Positions 1 to 11,920 of a stretch of DNA of 64,000 nucleotides are shown piece by piece. The stretch is from contig VZRR01007595.1 in assembly GCA_013398015.1 (NCBI GenBank), forward strand, positions 468,082 to 532,081. Reading direction: 5' to 3'. The DNA comes from Oreocharis arfaki. Taxonomy: Eukaryota; Chordata; Aves; Passeriformes; Paramythiidae. The notes under the pieces are model-generated. The model was not told the DNA's origin. It searched no databases and saw only the letters and a list, made by a program, of their open reading frames with translations. Position 1 is the first letter of the stretch. Each line of letters begins with the position of its first letter. Both the position numbers and the translations under genes were made by a program.

Positions 1-1647
1 ACACTAGATTAGGGAATATACCCTGCTGTTCAATCAGCCATTTCTGTTTTAAAATTGTTTCTGTGGGAATGAAAATAATATTTCAAGAAATTTCATCATT
101 TAAATTGCACAGAAAAAAAGTACTGTAGAGAACAATCTTTCACTGGCAGACGTTGGACTTTGTGACCTATGAAATAATTTCTAAGCTTAATTTATTATTA
201 TATCAACAATAAAATAACACTTGTTCTAGTAATTTGTTATACCACGGAGTGAGTCTCTTTAATATTGAAAAACTGTATAAGTAATTAATTTAGCATCTTG
301 TATTAGTATTAGATCTGCATTTATAGTACAGTTGCTATTACTCTTGTTATGTTTTATATTATAGTTGTCTATGAAAGTTGGGAGGTGTTAATCAACTGAA
401 CAATGATGGTTTAGCAGACATGAGATAATAAAAGGACAGGTTGATAACAATCATTACTTTAGAACTAATAAAATCTGTTGTGTGTAATTTACCTATAAAA
501 TTTAAGGCTTACTGTAATTGGTCTGTCATTTTTTATTACTGCAAAATATGCTCCTGTTCTCATCATAAGGGTTGTTGTCGCAAGGCAGTTTGTAGGTGCC
601 GTAGTTTGGCTCAGTTCGACTTCTCAGCAAAATTACAGACGTCATCTCTAGGAGAAGAAAACCAGAATGGGCCGAATATGCTCCTTGTCCAATGTCGTCA
701 GAAGGCACACATTATTAGTAGAGAGGATATTGGCCCCAAGTTTCTTAGCTGTGAAAAAGTTTTAGGCAATTTCATCACGTATAATTAAAGACTAAGTTGA
801 ATTTTTAATATATGGAAGTTTTAAAGCTAGTTCTTGAGAAACATACGACAGATGGTTACAGTAAGATGAGGGTAATGATGTGAAGTATGCCCTTTGACAA
901 GTCTTGCATTGTCTTTCATGGCTGAGAGATATTACCATTACCTCTTAGTAACCATTTTTCTCAATTCTGCCTGTGATTTTTGGAAACCACTCTTCCTTTA
1001 TTTAAGTGCTCTACTGGAAAAGAGAGTCAGAAGAAGATTCCAGGAGGACGAAGTGAAGGTGAATTATGTGCTGAAGAGAGTGCCACCATAACAAACAAAA
1101 TAATACAAGGTTTACTGTTAATAAAATATCTCTGAGCTCAACACTGCAGTTGAATTGGGTTACAGATACATCACACTCTGGTCAGTTTAAGATGTAGTAG
1201 TGAAATAAGAAAATAATTGTTGCAGTAAAATGAAAACTCAAGGAAGGAAGTCAAAGGATTGCCTTTGGATTCAGAAAAGTGATTAAAAAGTAGGAAAACA
1301 AAATACTACTTTTGTAAGTGTTGCAAATGATTTTTTTTCTATCTTGGGGTTATTAAACTCCACCACTGACTTCTTGTCACAGTTCAGTTATCATCTGACT
1401 AGTGACAAAAATGATAAAAAGATTAAAATATTCCTGTTTTCCCCCACAAAAAGTGGCTCATAGACCAAGAAAATATGGGAATGTAATTAGCTGCATGGAT
1501 CAGATGCTAGATCTCTTATTTTACAAAGCAGCAAACTAAGCAATTATCTAGTGTTTGTGCTTTTAATCCAGTCAGTATAAGATATGTAAGTTTTGAGAAC
1601 AAACTAGGCATATTTCGTGTGACTGTTATTATTGTCACAGAGAACTG
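1..1647. other. Intergenic DNA, no supported gene
   Basis: AT-rich sequence with stop codons in all frames at short intervals. A 115-codon plus-strand frame (441-788) overlaps a 60-codon minus-strand frame. Neither shows a domain, a family I recognise or a splice context. The stretch from about 575 to 780 has seven CpG dinucleotides, more than its surroundings, and is listed as a finding. Nothing else here can be named. Confidence 0.6.
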
Positions 1648-2715
1648 ACTATAGAATCCTAGAACCATTTAAGTTAGGAAAGACTTTTGAGGTTATTGAG
1701 TCCAAGTGCTACCTAACACTGCCATGTCCAGCATTAAACCATGTACGTAAGTACTGCATTTATACATCTTTTAAATACCTCCAGGGTAATGGGGACTCAA
1801 CCAGTTCCCTGTGCAGCCGGTTCCCATCCTTGACTGTACATACATTCTTCCTAATATCCAGTCTAAACTTCTCGGGATGCAACTTGAGGCCCTTTCCTCT
1901 TTTTCTATCTCTTGTTACTAGTGAGAAGAGACCAATCCCCACCTCACTGTAACATCCTGCCAGGTAGTTGTAGATAGTGAAAAGGTCCCCTCTGAACCTC
2001 CTTCACTTCAGGCTAAACAACCCCAGCTCCTCCAGCCGCTCCTCATAAGACTTGTGCTCCAGATTCTTCCCCAGCTCCATTGCCCTTGTCTGGACACGCT
2101 CCAACATATCAATGTCTTTCTAGTAGTGAGGGGCCCAGAACTGGGCACAACACTCAAGGTGTGGCCTCACCAGTGCTGAGTGCAGGGGGACAATCACTGC
2201 CCTCGTCCTGCTGGCCACGCTATTGCTGATACAGGCCAGGTGTCATTCGCTTTCTTGGCCACCTGGGCACAGCTGGCTCATGTTCAGCCGGCTATTGACC
2301 AGCACTCCTAGGCCCTTTTCCTATGAGCAGCTTTCCAGCCACTCTGCCACCAGACTGTAACCCTGCATGGGTTGTCAGGAAATGAGGTCATTGTGACTCA
2401 AGTGCAGGACCGGGCACTTCTCCTTGTTGTACTTCACGCAATTAGCCTTGGCCCATTGATCCAACCAGTCCAGATCCCTCTGCAGGGCCTTCCTACCCTC
2501 CATCAGATCAACACTCCCACCCAGCTTGGTGTCACCTCCAAACTCACTGAGGGTGCACTCGATGCCGTCCTTCAGATCATCGATAAAGATATTAAGCAGG
2601 ACTGGCCCCAATACTGAGCCTTGGGGAGCCCCATTAGTGGTCGGACACCAACTGAATATAGCACCATCCACCACCACTCTCTGGGCCTGGCTATCCAGCC
2701 AGTTTTTTATCCAGA
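1648..2715 (-). mobile_element. CR1 LINE, 5'-truncated, minus strand
   Basis: This is a chicken-repeat-1 (CR1) non-LTR retrotransposon inserted in reverse orientation. Its 3' end lies at about 1648, where the plus strand shows the reverse complement of the short ATTCTATG-like terminal repeats of CR1. Reading the minus strand from 2715 downward gives the last part of ORF2, with reverse-transcriptase motifs and then the well-known C-terminal stretch resembling RLDIRKN and NRLxRELVESP. The copy stops at about 2715, inside the ORF2 sequence, so it lacks ORF1, the endonuclease and most of the reverse transcriptase. Such 5' truncation is usual for CR1, which also makes no clear target-site duplication. 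Scattered substitutions and frame breaks mark it as old and inactive. The local rise in GC is explained by the element itself. Confidence 0.95.
1760..2677 (-). pseudogene. Decayed CR1 ORF2 (reverse transcriptase C-terminal part)
   Basis: Two open segments of the CR1 ORF2 protein survive on the minus strand. The upstream one (2677-2375, 100 codons) carries a PQGSVLGP motif at residues 18-25, typical of LINE reverse transcriptases, then FIDDL, and then the position of the catalytic FADD box. Here the box reads FGGD (residues 46-49), so the first of the two catalytic aspartates is replaced by glycine. The downstream one (1942-1760, 60 codons) carries the C-terminal sequence around FRLDIRKN and LVESP. 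The two are not in one continuous frame. In a complete CR1 this protein reverse-transcribes the element RNA at the target site. This copy cannot do so: it is truncated, broken and missing a catalytic residue. Confidence 0.9.
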
Positions 2716-3819
2716 CAAATTACAGCAGAATAGTTGTATATAGATCTATATAAATCTAATGGTTTTCCTCAGTTCTCAGAAAGAGATGTGTTTTTATTTG
2801 ATCACCTCCAAAAGGATAATTAGAAAAGATGGACTGGTGTTTTCAGCCTGAAGAGAAGAAAATCAGCAAAGAGAAACAAAAATACCTAATGAAACAAATG
2901 GAATACAAGAAGAAATACCATTTCTTAGAATATAAAGCAAAAGGTTTAAATTGCAGAAAAAGTATTGCTTTCTCAGGACTCAGAATTTAACTGTGGAATT
3001 TCTTCACACAGAAAAAAAAAGCTAGAACAAATTTATAAAATTAAAATGAATTGAGGAAAATTAGAATCATCTATGTGTATTTGAAGGGGTTTTTGTCCAG
3101 GTGTGACCTCAAAGCAATTCCTACAGTGGTGGCAGACAAAAACTAGAAAGTAAAATTGATTTCTGCATGACCTTTCCCTTATGCTTCTACTCCTGGCATG
3201 AAAGTATGTTTTGAAGAAAAATACCAGAGGAAGCATTTTGAAAAAAATGCCAGAGGAAGCAGAGGGTCTTTTTGGTCCAGCAAGGTCTTTGTTAATTTTG
3301 TGATGGTCTGGGAATGTAGGAATTTTATTCTTGCCTTCAGATTACGAACTATTTTACTCTATTTTTGCTATAGTTTTTGGATTAGATATAAGTTGCATTT
3401 TAACTTTGATTTTTATTTATAGAATGCTAAATATTTACTAATTTTTAATAGAATTTTTAACTTGTTTATTAGAATTTTTTACTTTCCCATATAACCACAA
3501 GACTTGATATTAAATATGAAATTTTCCTGTTCCATTTTGTATATCACTGTTGTTCCTCCTCAATTTTAGTTCAATTTCATGTTACACAATCCAGTTGTAC
3601 TTCAGGTGTTGGTACCTAATAGTCTTTTTCCGTTTCCATTCTTTTGAGGCTTTAATAGCCAGTATGTAACTGTCTGCTTGAAGCCGAAGTGGCACTACCT
3701 CATTATTGTTTATTGAACATTTTATATTGAAAACAGCAAATACAATTTTCTTTTTGGTGAACTTTGTAAGTGAATGTTAAAGACTCAAAGGCCTAATAAC
3801 ATTCTTACATGAATCAGTG
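2716..3819. other. Intergenic DNA, no supported gene
   Basis: AT-rich sequence between two CR1 fragments. The only internal structure seen is a short direct repeat of CCAGAGGAAGCA around 3224 and 3250. The 67- and 74-codon frames near 3033-3422 look like chance frames in low-complexity DNA. Confidence 0.55.
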
Positions 3820-3882
3820 ACTTGAGGTTACTTTGGAGAAAAAGGTCTTTTCCAACCTAAATAATTCTATCATTCGTTGATT
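3820..3882 (+). mobile_element. CR1 LINE 3'-end remnant, plus strand
   Basis: The last 60 or so bases match the general form of a CR1 3' end in sense orientation: a GACTTGAGG-like start, then GGTCTTTTCCAACCT, then an A-rich link and two degenerate copies of the terminal ATTCTATG repeat (ATTCTAT and CATTCGTTG). It is too short and diverged to assign a subfamily. It could be an older relic of the wider avian CR1 group. Confidence 0.6.
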
Positions 3883-4528
3883 TACAGTAACACCAGTTTT
3901 CCTGCTTTCTTGGCTGCTCTCAGGAATCTTTTACCCTTATTAAACTACCCCAAATAACATCAAATATTTTCTGCATGAGTTACAGTGAAATGAAATGCTT
4001 TCATTATGTGTGTAGAGTTAGGACCACTGACCTTCTTCCCTCCTTTCTGCTCTGTCCAGGTACAGATTTTCATTTTTGGATTTGGTATAATTTCTTTAGA
4101 GTACCTTGATGGAAGACCTTATTAAACCCCTGTAGACATATGCACATTCTAACAATTAGATCTTCATTATTCTCAGTCTTTAAGGATATATTAATACCAA
4201 CAGGTTTAATGTGCCTACAACTGCTCTCAGATGCTGGAGCTCAGAAAAAGGGCACAGTTTATGTTTCGTATTCTCCAATATGTGGCTCCATGTTGAGAAT
4301 GGTCTTTGAGGATTAAGCTAACTTTTAAATTGTAAGCAGGACAGTGACAGCTGGCTTGAGTCAGTAACCTGCCATAGAGTATTTTAACAGTTTATTGGTA
4401 AATAGAATCAAGTTCCACTGCCTAGGAACTTTCCCAAAGTAGCCACCGACTATTTTAGAGTATTGTATTGATTTTGGATGGAAAGTATGCTCTCTATAGA
4501 ATCTCCATTGATTATTTTTTCCTTTTCC

Positions 4529-4584
4529 ATCTCTCTCTGTCTCTCTCTGTCTCTTCTCTCTTTATCTCTCTTCTTTTCTTTCCA
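4529..4584. repeat. Imperfect CTCTGT/CTCTT pyrimidine-rich repeat
   Basis: A run of CTCTCTCTGT units followed by degenerate TCTCTT units, almost entirely pyrimidine on the plus strand. It is simple-sequence DNA that produces the serine- and leucine-rich reading of the 66-codon frame over it. Confidence 0.8.
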
Positions 4585-5252
4585 CCTGCCATTCTGAGAG
4601 TTCCAATCTTTACAGTTTGCCTGAAGTTAAATCAGATTTGTCAGTTCATTTTCCTAGTTCTCTCCTGAAGTCTTTTAAAATTGATGTCCTATTTGATCCT
4701 TTCCATCCTTCTGATTTTAACTGGTAGTTAGCAATTTCAAATTTGATTACCTTTAGTGTTCCTGTCTGAATATCATCTCTTCATGTCAACGTCTTATTAA
4801 TCTTTTTATTGGTTTATCTTAATAGTTATTTACTGACACTTTAATTTGAGACAGTTCCTTCAAGTGTTCCCTCATTAAAAAAATAGAAAACAATTATGGA
4901 GACACATTAAGAGAACAAATACACTGAATTTTTAGCTGTTCTGCTATACACATTTCTCCCTTAAGTGTTTCTTCAGCACCTGTGCCATCTTTTGACCCTC
5001 ATTAAAACTTTGACTGTCTTCCTGACTTCCTGTGCTTAAAAATCCTTTATTAGAAGTTTTAATGATGTTAGTAAGTCACTCCTAAACACTTCATCAAAAC
5101 TGCAACCTTTATCTCACCATCATATATTCTCTGTTCTCCGACATTCTTCATTCAGACCCAAATTTTATGATTTGAATAACAGCTGAAGGTTTTTGTTTGG
5201 TTGTTTGAGTGGTTTTTGTGTATTTTTTTCATCATCATTGGTTTTGGGTGAT

Positions 5253-5255
<3 letters not shown>

Positions 5256-5283
<28 letters not shown>
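5256..5283. repeat. Poly-T run, 28 bases
   Basis: An uninterrupted homopolymer of 28 T. On the minus strand it would read as a poly-A tail, but no retrogene body is recognisable on the plus-strand right side (5284 onward), and CR1 elements do not end in poly-A. It is probably a plain microsatellite. Confidence 0.9.
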
Positions 5284-8200
5284 ATTTCTAACAATCCTCT
5301 ACATTTAGTGGTTTACTAGCACCTTTTAGCCTTTTAAATCAGTACTCATAGAGTGTTTGCCTCACGTATGGTTTTTATTTTTCTATACTGTCTCTCAGAG
5401 AGAATTTAGACATTAACCCACTTCAGTTTCTTTCTGAATTTCATTGTAACTATTTTATTTCCATATGTAGGTTTTCTTTCTGAAGTTAAAAATTATAGTG
5501 GTAGCTTTCTCTTCCATTTTTATCATGCAAAGATGTTTTATTCTAATATTTTTCAAAGGTGATCTATTTAGGTGCTTTGCTGGACACTTTGCACTAGTAA
5601 GTAAGGCACTGCAACACCTCAGCTTAAGAAACCCAGCAGGGATATTACACAAGAGTTTAGACTCACAGTTCCATGCTTGACTTCTCTTACAACAGATAGA
5701 GAACTGAGCATCTCAGAAAATGAATGCTAAAGCTCAAAAGGTCAAAAAAGGTAATTAAAATATTCCAAACAAACCAAGCTAAAGAAAAAGGCTGAATATG
5801 GTTGTCTGGATTAAATTCCCATTTTCTCCTTGCCTGCAGCAGGAATATGAAGAAGATCTATCGGCCTGTTGAGGTTCCTCTACATTATGTCTTGAATCCA
5901 AGGAAAGGCCAATATTCTTGGATAGACTTTATCAGCACCAACCCTTTGTGCTGAAAATGGCCATAAAGGAAATGGTGGTGTCTGTTTTTTGTAAAGGAGT
6001 TTGGCATCCAAGCAGAATTCAACTTTTGGCCTTCTTCATCTTGTGGGATTTCATGTGTATGAAGCCAGCAGAATATCTTCATCATTAAGTTGACATAGTA
6101 CATTCTACTCTATGTCTCAGAGAGGAGCATGTAAAAAACCACTAGGGCTAGGCAATCAAGAAAAAGTATGAGTAGCTGTAGTGAAGAGAGGCCACTGTGA
6201 GTCAGGGGTTCTGCTTGTTCTATTCATACATTTAGGTGCTGCAAGAGTTAGACCCATATAAGGCATTCTTTTTATAGCTAAAAATTCTCCCTGCTTCTGA
6301 CCTACTGCAGGGATTTCTGACGTCTTAACTACAGAAACAGGCAACAACAGTAGCCCTTAACTCCCTTTGAAGCAGCAGCATGAAGAAAGGAGGTGCTTTG
6401 AAACTGACTGTTGACAGTAAAAGAGTAAAGATACAAAAAATGGTGAGCCCATTCCTCTTTTTTTCTGTCCTCTCTACTCCCATTCCAAGCACAGTTTTTT
6501 CTGGCCTACCAGCAGAGTGACTGTCCCAGTTCCTACTTTCATGATCATCCTTCTAAAGGAACCTGGCTCTTTGCACAGATTCATTGCAAGGCAGTCTTCT
6601 GTTTCACACCATCTTGTTCAGTTTCAAACTGTACACTAAGCTAGTACAATGACTTCATGATCTATATTCTTGTCCCAACCTTCTAGATGCCACTGTGAAA
6701 TCAGTGATTGTTTGTAAGTGTATTTAAAACTTTTTAAAGGAAAAACCTCTTCTATTCCAGGGAATTTGATTGTCAGTTGCTAATGTTCTCAAGAAGGCAG
6801 CAATATAAAATCGTTACTCTTATCTTTTCTTGCTTAAACTTCAAGTTTATTATTGACTATGAGCTAATACTTAAATAAGTAAAAAAATAATCATGGCTTT
6901 CAATTTAGAAATAGCTATTTACTTTGGTAGGTGTCAAATTTAGATATAGTCATCATCCCATTGTTTCAAGAAGTCTTGGGGTTAGGGCATAAACTCCATG
7001 CAAGATTGTTACTAAACCAGTTCAAGACACCTGGCTGTAGAATAAAACCAAACATTGAGCTTGGGCAAGAAATCTCTGATTTGTTACAAACCTCTCTTTC
7101 CTCTTTTTTTTTTTCCTATAAAATTTATAAAACCTGAACTTAACAGGCTGCCATAAAACATGAACCAAAATTCTTTATTAGATGAAGGATGAGGGAATCT
7201 TGAAGCTTTAGCATATCAATTAGCTGAATAATGCAATGAGTTTTTTATATATGAACAATTTTCAGGAGTCTTGTGAAGTGCAAAGTTTGGGCTTGAAGTA
7301 CACTAAGCATCTCTTAAAATAAAGAGTAAATATACAGTAATGGAGTGTTCAGTGTGCTAAGTAATAATTTCATGATGCCATTCTGAAGCACATATTGGTT
7401 TATTTCTTTTGTTGCTTCCAAATTCTATTAGGACAAATTCTTTTTATTGATGTTTATGAATAGAAACTGACATTTCAAACTAAACCGTAACTCTGCAGAT
7501 TGTTCTTTGTTAGATTTCTACATGACTGAAGGAACACAAAAATGGCCTATAATGAAAGTATTTTACAGTGGTTGAATATCAATGCGCAGTATGCAAAGTT
7601 CATTATAATGCTAAGCATACTAGGAAATGTGTCAATTTGTAATGGTTATGGCTGATAATGCCATCAGAGTAAGTTCTGATTTATTGCCACATACACAGTG
7701 AGAGGAAGATGACAAATAAAGTAAGTGTTTTCATATTTCTTTTTACAGGTTTTCTACACAGCAGAAACAAACACTTATAATTAAGAAAGCTGAAAATTAA
7801 AATTTAGTGCAATAACCATGAAAATATTGTCATTCACAGCATACCTGTAATGTAATACATCCTGTGCAGTATGACTCTCTGGACAATTTCACCTTATCTT
7901 CTTTCGTTCACTCACTTTTATTTCAGACTGCACTCTATTCCAATATCTTTATTTAGAACAATAGCATGGCTACTAACTCCAGCTGTGTTTTGAGAATGAC
8001 TCAGAGAACTTTAGGATCTTAGATGTTCAAAACAGGTGTCCCTACTGAGCAACAACCAAGAAAGGCATTAGGCAATTTGACAACATGTTGGAGAGCAAGA
8101 AGTTATTATAATTGATACGTGGGAAACGAGACGAGAAACAACTCTAACAACAGGAGAAGAGACTCACTACTAAAAGAAAATGCCAAAATCACAGGTCAAT

Positions 8201-8775
8201 GCTACTTTGCTTTGTGGCAGGTAGACATAACTTTTTTCCTTCCCAGAGAGGAAAGGAATGCCCTTGTTACCCTTTACTCAAATCAAACTTCAAGTATATC
8301 CAGGGTACCTCTATGCATTTGTTATAGTAGAAAAGAACCCACAATTCTGATAGTTTAAGTTTCCCTGCTATTGTCATAACCAAGCTGCATTTTCAAAACT
8401 AGCCTCAGTAGTTTTGAAAGATTTTTTCTGTACCAAAGCAAAGTTAAAAAACCTGGTCTATACTTTGGGGCTATGTACAGATAATCACATTCACCATCCT
8501 AAAGCTGTGATTCGTATCCTTTCCTCCCTGTTTTCAGGTAACAAACCAGAAGAACGATTTTTTGAAACTAATTGGGATGTGCTTCTGCATCATTAAAAAA
8601 TTTTACAGATGAGAATAGCAAGATTTGACATCATAAAAACAACATTATTTTCAAAGAATAATCTAAAGAACACACCCTCAAGACCATACTCAAACTACCA
8701 GCTTAGGTTTGAGTTCTGTGTCAAAGTTTTTGACTGTCATTATCCATTTCATCTTAGTTTTTCCTTTCAGGAAAG

Positions 8776-8807
8776 TTTTTTAAGCTTCTGCTTTTTTAAG
8801 CTTCTGC
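8776..8807. repeat. Perfect 16-base tandem duplication
   Basis: The unit TTTTTTAAGCTTCTGC is present twice head to tail without a mismatch. It contains a HindIII-type AAGCTT palindrome in each copy. This is probably a replication-slippage event, and the lack of differences suggests it is recent. Confidence 0.9.
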
Positions 8808-9394
8808 TCATTCTGCAGAGATGACCTAGCCAGAATAGGAGCTTAATTCCCAACTGCTGCTCTCGCAATTTAAAGTGAGATTCAGGTATATTTAACAGAA
8901 GGGTCTCCTCTGAGATGCTTGACATGCAGAAGTTCCCATATACAAGGTTAAGAATTGTTCAAACCCCCCAGTGTTGTAGCTGTAGGTCAAAGAGGGTTTT
9001 GCTACTTGGTCACCACAATGGGACAGAGCAGACTTCCACTCTCTAAAGCTGGAGAAATCACCTCTCTCAGTCACCCTTCTCCTGTGCTATCCATTTCTTT
9101 ACGAAGACAGAAAGGATCAAGGTAAATGCTAAAAATTTTTACTGAAAACTTTTTTCCTTTTTTTCTTTTCTTTTTTCCAGAAGGGAAGACATAGATGGAA
9201 ATAAGAGGGGATTCATATATTAGTGATTAATAACAATTTCTAATTAATTAAAAAGAAGATAAATCTAAGAAAACTTCTCTGACGAAACAGGACCCCATCG
9301 ACACATCACGGGATATAGGGTCTTCCATCATTATGGCCCTAAAGCTGAAAGAATTGGTGAGTTGTTTCTGCCCAAGGAGATAGTTCCTGAAGAT

Positions 9395-9789
9395 GGGACC
9401 TGGCCTAGTACATGCGTCGTAAGATATTGCTCATCCTTAGAGCACTGTTAATAGCTATGATGGGGTCAGAATATTCTGTGTCCTTGTTCTACAGAGAGAT
9501 GTAGATAACCTGTCTTGAATGAAGGGTATGATGTGCACCACTCACTTCCTCAGTCAGGAAGAAAAGGAACAAAGGAAGTAAATATTTTTGTCTCTCTCAA
9601 GGCTGAAAGATACAGAAGCATCCTTAGACACTGAAAATCCAACTACTTGGTGGACAGTGTGTACTACACATGTTTTATTTACACTCCTTATCAATTTCTT
9701 AAGAACTAAAAATTAATGAGACCTAAAGTGTAAAGCTGACTGCTCTCAAATCCTCTGTGGCCAGAGAGCAAGTAGTTGTTCACTTTTCA
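9395..9789 (+). repeat. Copy 1 of a 395-base direct duplication
   Basis: This block starts GGGACCTGGCC and ends CACTTTTCA, immediately before an ambiguous base. It matches 9791-10185 end to end with no insertions or deletions and, by my reading, six substitutions (about 98.5 percent identity), all in the right-hand half. The sequence itself is not a repeat family I recognise. Confidence 0.95.
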
Positions 9790-9790
9790 N
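9790..9790. other. Single ambiguous base (assembly junction)
   Basis: A lone N sits exactly between the two copies of the 395-base duplication. This is what an assembler leaves when two contig ends that truly overlap are joined without merging. It marks a likely assembly seam, not biology. Confidence 0.9.
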
Positions 9791-10185
9791 GGGACCTGGC
9801 CTAGTACATGCGTCGTAAGATATTGCTCATCCTTAGAGCACTGTTAATAGCTATGATGGGGTCAGAATATTCTGTGTCCTTGTTCTACAGAGAGATGTAG
9901 ATAACCTGTCTTGAATGAAGGGTATGATGTGCACCACTCACTTCCTCAGTCAGGAAGAAAAGGAACAAAGGAAGTAAATATTTTTGTCTCTCTCAAGGCT
10001 GAAAGATACAGAAGCATCCTTAGACACTGAAAACCCAACTACTTGGTGGACAGTGTGTACTGCACATGTTTTATTTACACTCCTTATCAATTTCTTAAGA
10101 ACCAAAAATTAATGAGAGCTAAAGGGTAAAGCTGACTGCTCTCAAATCCTCCGTGGCCAGAGAGCAAGTAGTTGTTCACTTTTCA
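9791..10185 (+). repeat. Copy 2 of a 395-base direct duplication
   Basis: This is the second copy, running straight into unique sequence at 10186, while copy 1 runs out of unique sequence at 9394. The six differences include C/T, A/G and G/T changes of the kind expected between two haplotypes. If this is an assembly error, true genomic sequence here is about 396 bases shorter. Confidence 0.95.
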
Positions 10186-11733
10186 GGCTGCAGCACTGGT
10201 ACAGGATTGCTCCTGTAGGTAGCAGCTGTCCAAGGGTAGAGAAAGGAGTCTGCATGAGGATTTCTGGTCTAGTAGCTCAAGCTGCTTGCCAACACATCTG
10301 TGTCAATTCTTGATTATTTCTGGCATACAGTGCTTGGGGGAGAGCTGAGCAGGGAAATCTCATGGAATCTAAAATAACCTTGTTCAAAATAAGTAGGTTG
10401 TTTTGTACTGCTTTCTTTAAATCTATAAGAAAATAGATCAGGATATATATATAACCTACTTCCTTCTCTGAAATTTAATGTGACTCAGGTATTCTACATC
10501 ACCAATCCTTCCTCTCAGATATCCGGAAGAGATTTGTTGTTGTGTGTGCCTGGGGCAGGGAGGTGCATATATTTGTTTTGGGCACAGTGAGCTCCTGTGC
10601 ATGCAGCAAATACCCCTCAGTGTGTTTTTTGGCAAGGGTTAGCACTACAGGACTATCACTCCTGTCCAGGATTTTGTTTTTGTAGCTGAGAAATGTGGGA
10701 GCAGGGCAATGTGATTTAACTCATCTGCTCAGAGCAAAGGCAATTATTTCTTTCTCCCCCTCTCAATCCTTCATGGCTGTTGAAAATCTATTAAAGTAAA
10801 CTCTAGCTTTGCAGTTGCCACCTGCCCTTCTCCCACAGGATCCCCGTCTTCTTCTATTTCTCTCTACACTATAAGGGAATTCCAATATTTTTGGCCACTT
10901 GCACTTGCACTGCTCTCAAGAACAAGAAAAAAAAAAAAAAATCAGAGGTCGAGTGAGGAAGAGGGAGGACTGGATCAGAAAAAGTCAGACCTGCCCAAAA
11001 GATCGACTGTTCCCACCCTGTGGTATTTTTGGCAAGATGTAGCAGGAGCTGTGCAGGTTTGCAATTTTATTTCAGCAACAGCCAGTTTTAACCATTATCA
11101 TTTAAGGATTATCGACCATGTCTGGTAAACACATGTGCTCTGGCAAAATTCAGCCAACACAGCAGCTTCAGCTGTGCATCTTTCCTAGAAAACTGTCCAG
11201 TAAACCAAAGTTATTCCTCTGAACAGGAGAGATATTTGTTGACCTGAGGGCACCTGCTTAGAGAAAAACTGTGATGGCTCTTCTGGGAAGTGTGTCTAAC
11301 AAATGTTAAACTCAAAACATTGGTCTTTTAGACATTTGCAGTGTATGGTGTAATTTATTCAGGCTAAAACTATGTAGGTGTATAAAGCTAAAATAAAGCC
11401 AGTTAAAGCAAGTTAAACTCTAGTCACCTAACTATTATCCAATTTTCTACTTCAACTAAGATTAGCTACAATAAGACCAGACAAATCCAGACAAGGCCAA
11501 GCAAATCCTTAGGCCTTTATATACCAGTCATGAATGAGTGTTTTAAGGTTGCTTAAAGAATCATCATCAAAGGTATTGACCAAAACAGGTTTAATATCAA
11601 AGAGGCAGCATGACAAAGTTTGTTGCCAAGATTCCCTCTGCTTTTCACTAGGTGGTTAAAGCACCCCAAGAAAAAGCAAGCAAAAAATCCAAAATCAATC
11701 AATCAAAACCCTAAAGTATTTACGTGGAGACTT

Positions 11734-11775
11734 GGGGGGTGGTGGGAGGTTGTTGGGGTGGTAGGATGGGATGGG
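11734..11775 (+). other. Putative G-quadruplex-type G-rich cluster
   Basis: Five runs of at least three G lie within 42 bases: six G, then GGG, GGGG, GGG and GGG. Some linkers are 8-9 bases, slightly longer than the classical limit of seven, so folding would be weaker than for a canonical motif. There is no promoter or gene next to it that I can identify. Confidence 0.5.
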
Positions 11776-11900
11776 AAGAAAACAATAGGAAAGGGTAATG
11801 AAAAAAAGAATTCAGAAGACCCTCCTGTTGAGTCACAAGTTTCAGAGTAGATGCCTGTGCTAACTGAGCCAAGATTCGACTCATTATGCCTAAAGGCCCA

Positions 11901-11920
11901 ACAGCATTTAACAGCATTTA
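11901..11920. repeat. Perfect 10-base tandem duplication
   Basis: ACAGCATTTA occurs twice head to tail. It is a small slippage duplication with no other context. Confidence 0.85.

Larger units (their letters stand above)
3883..9394. other. Intergenic DNA, no supported gene
   Basis: About 5.5 kb of AT-rich DNA. It holds a pyrimidine-rich simple repeat (4529-4584), a 28-base T run (5256-5283), a smaller pyrimidine tract near 7090-7115, a perfect 16-base tandem duplication (8776-8807) and a pyrimidine tract ending in CAG near 9148-9180 that looks like a splice acceptor but leads into no exon. Open frames of 60-80 codons occur at the density expected by chance. No interspersed repeat was recognised. 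Confidence 0.5.

Noticed and set aside
9148..9182. Pyrimidine tract ending CAG, resembling a 3' splice site
   Set aside because: No open exon, matching donor or recognisable coding sequence follows, and such tracts are common in AT-rich intergenic DNA.
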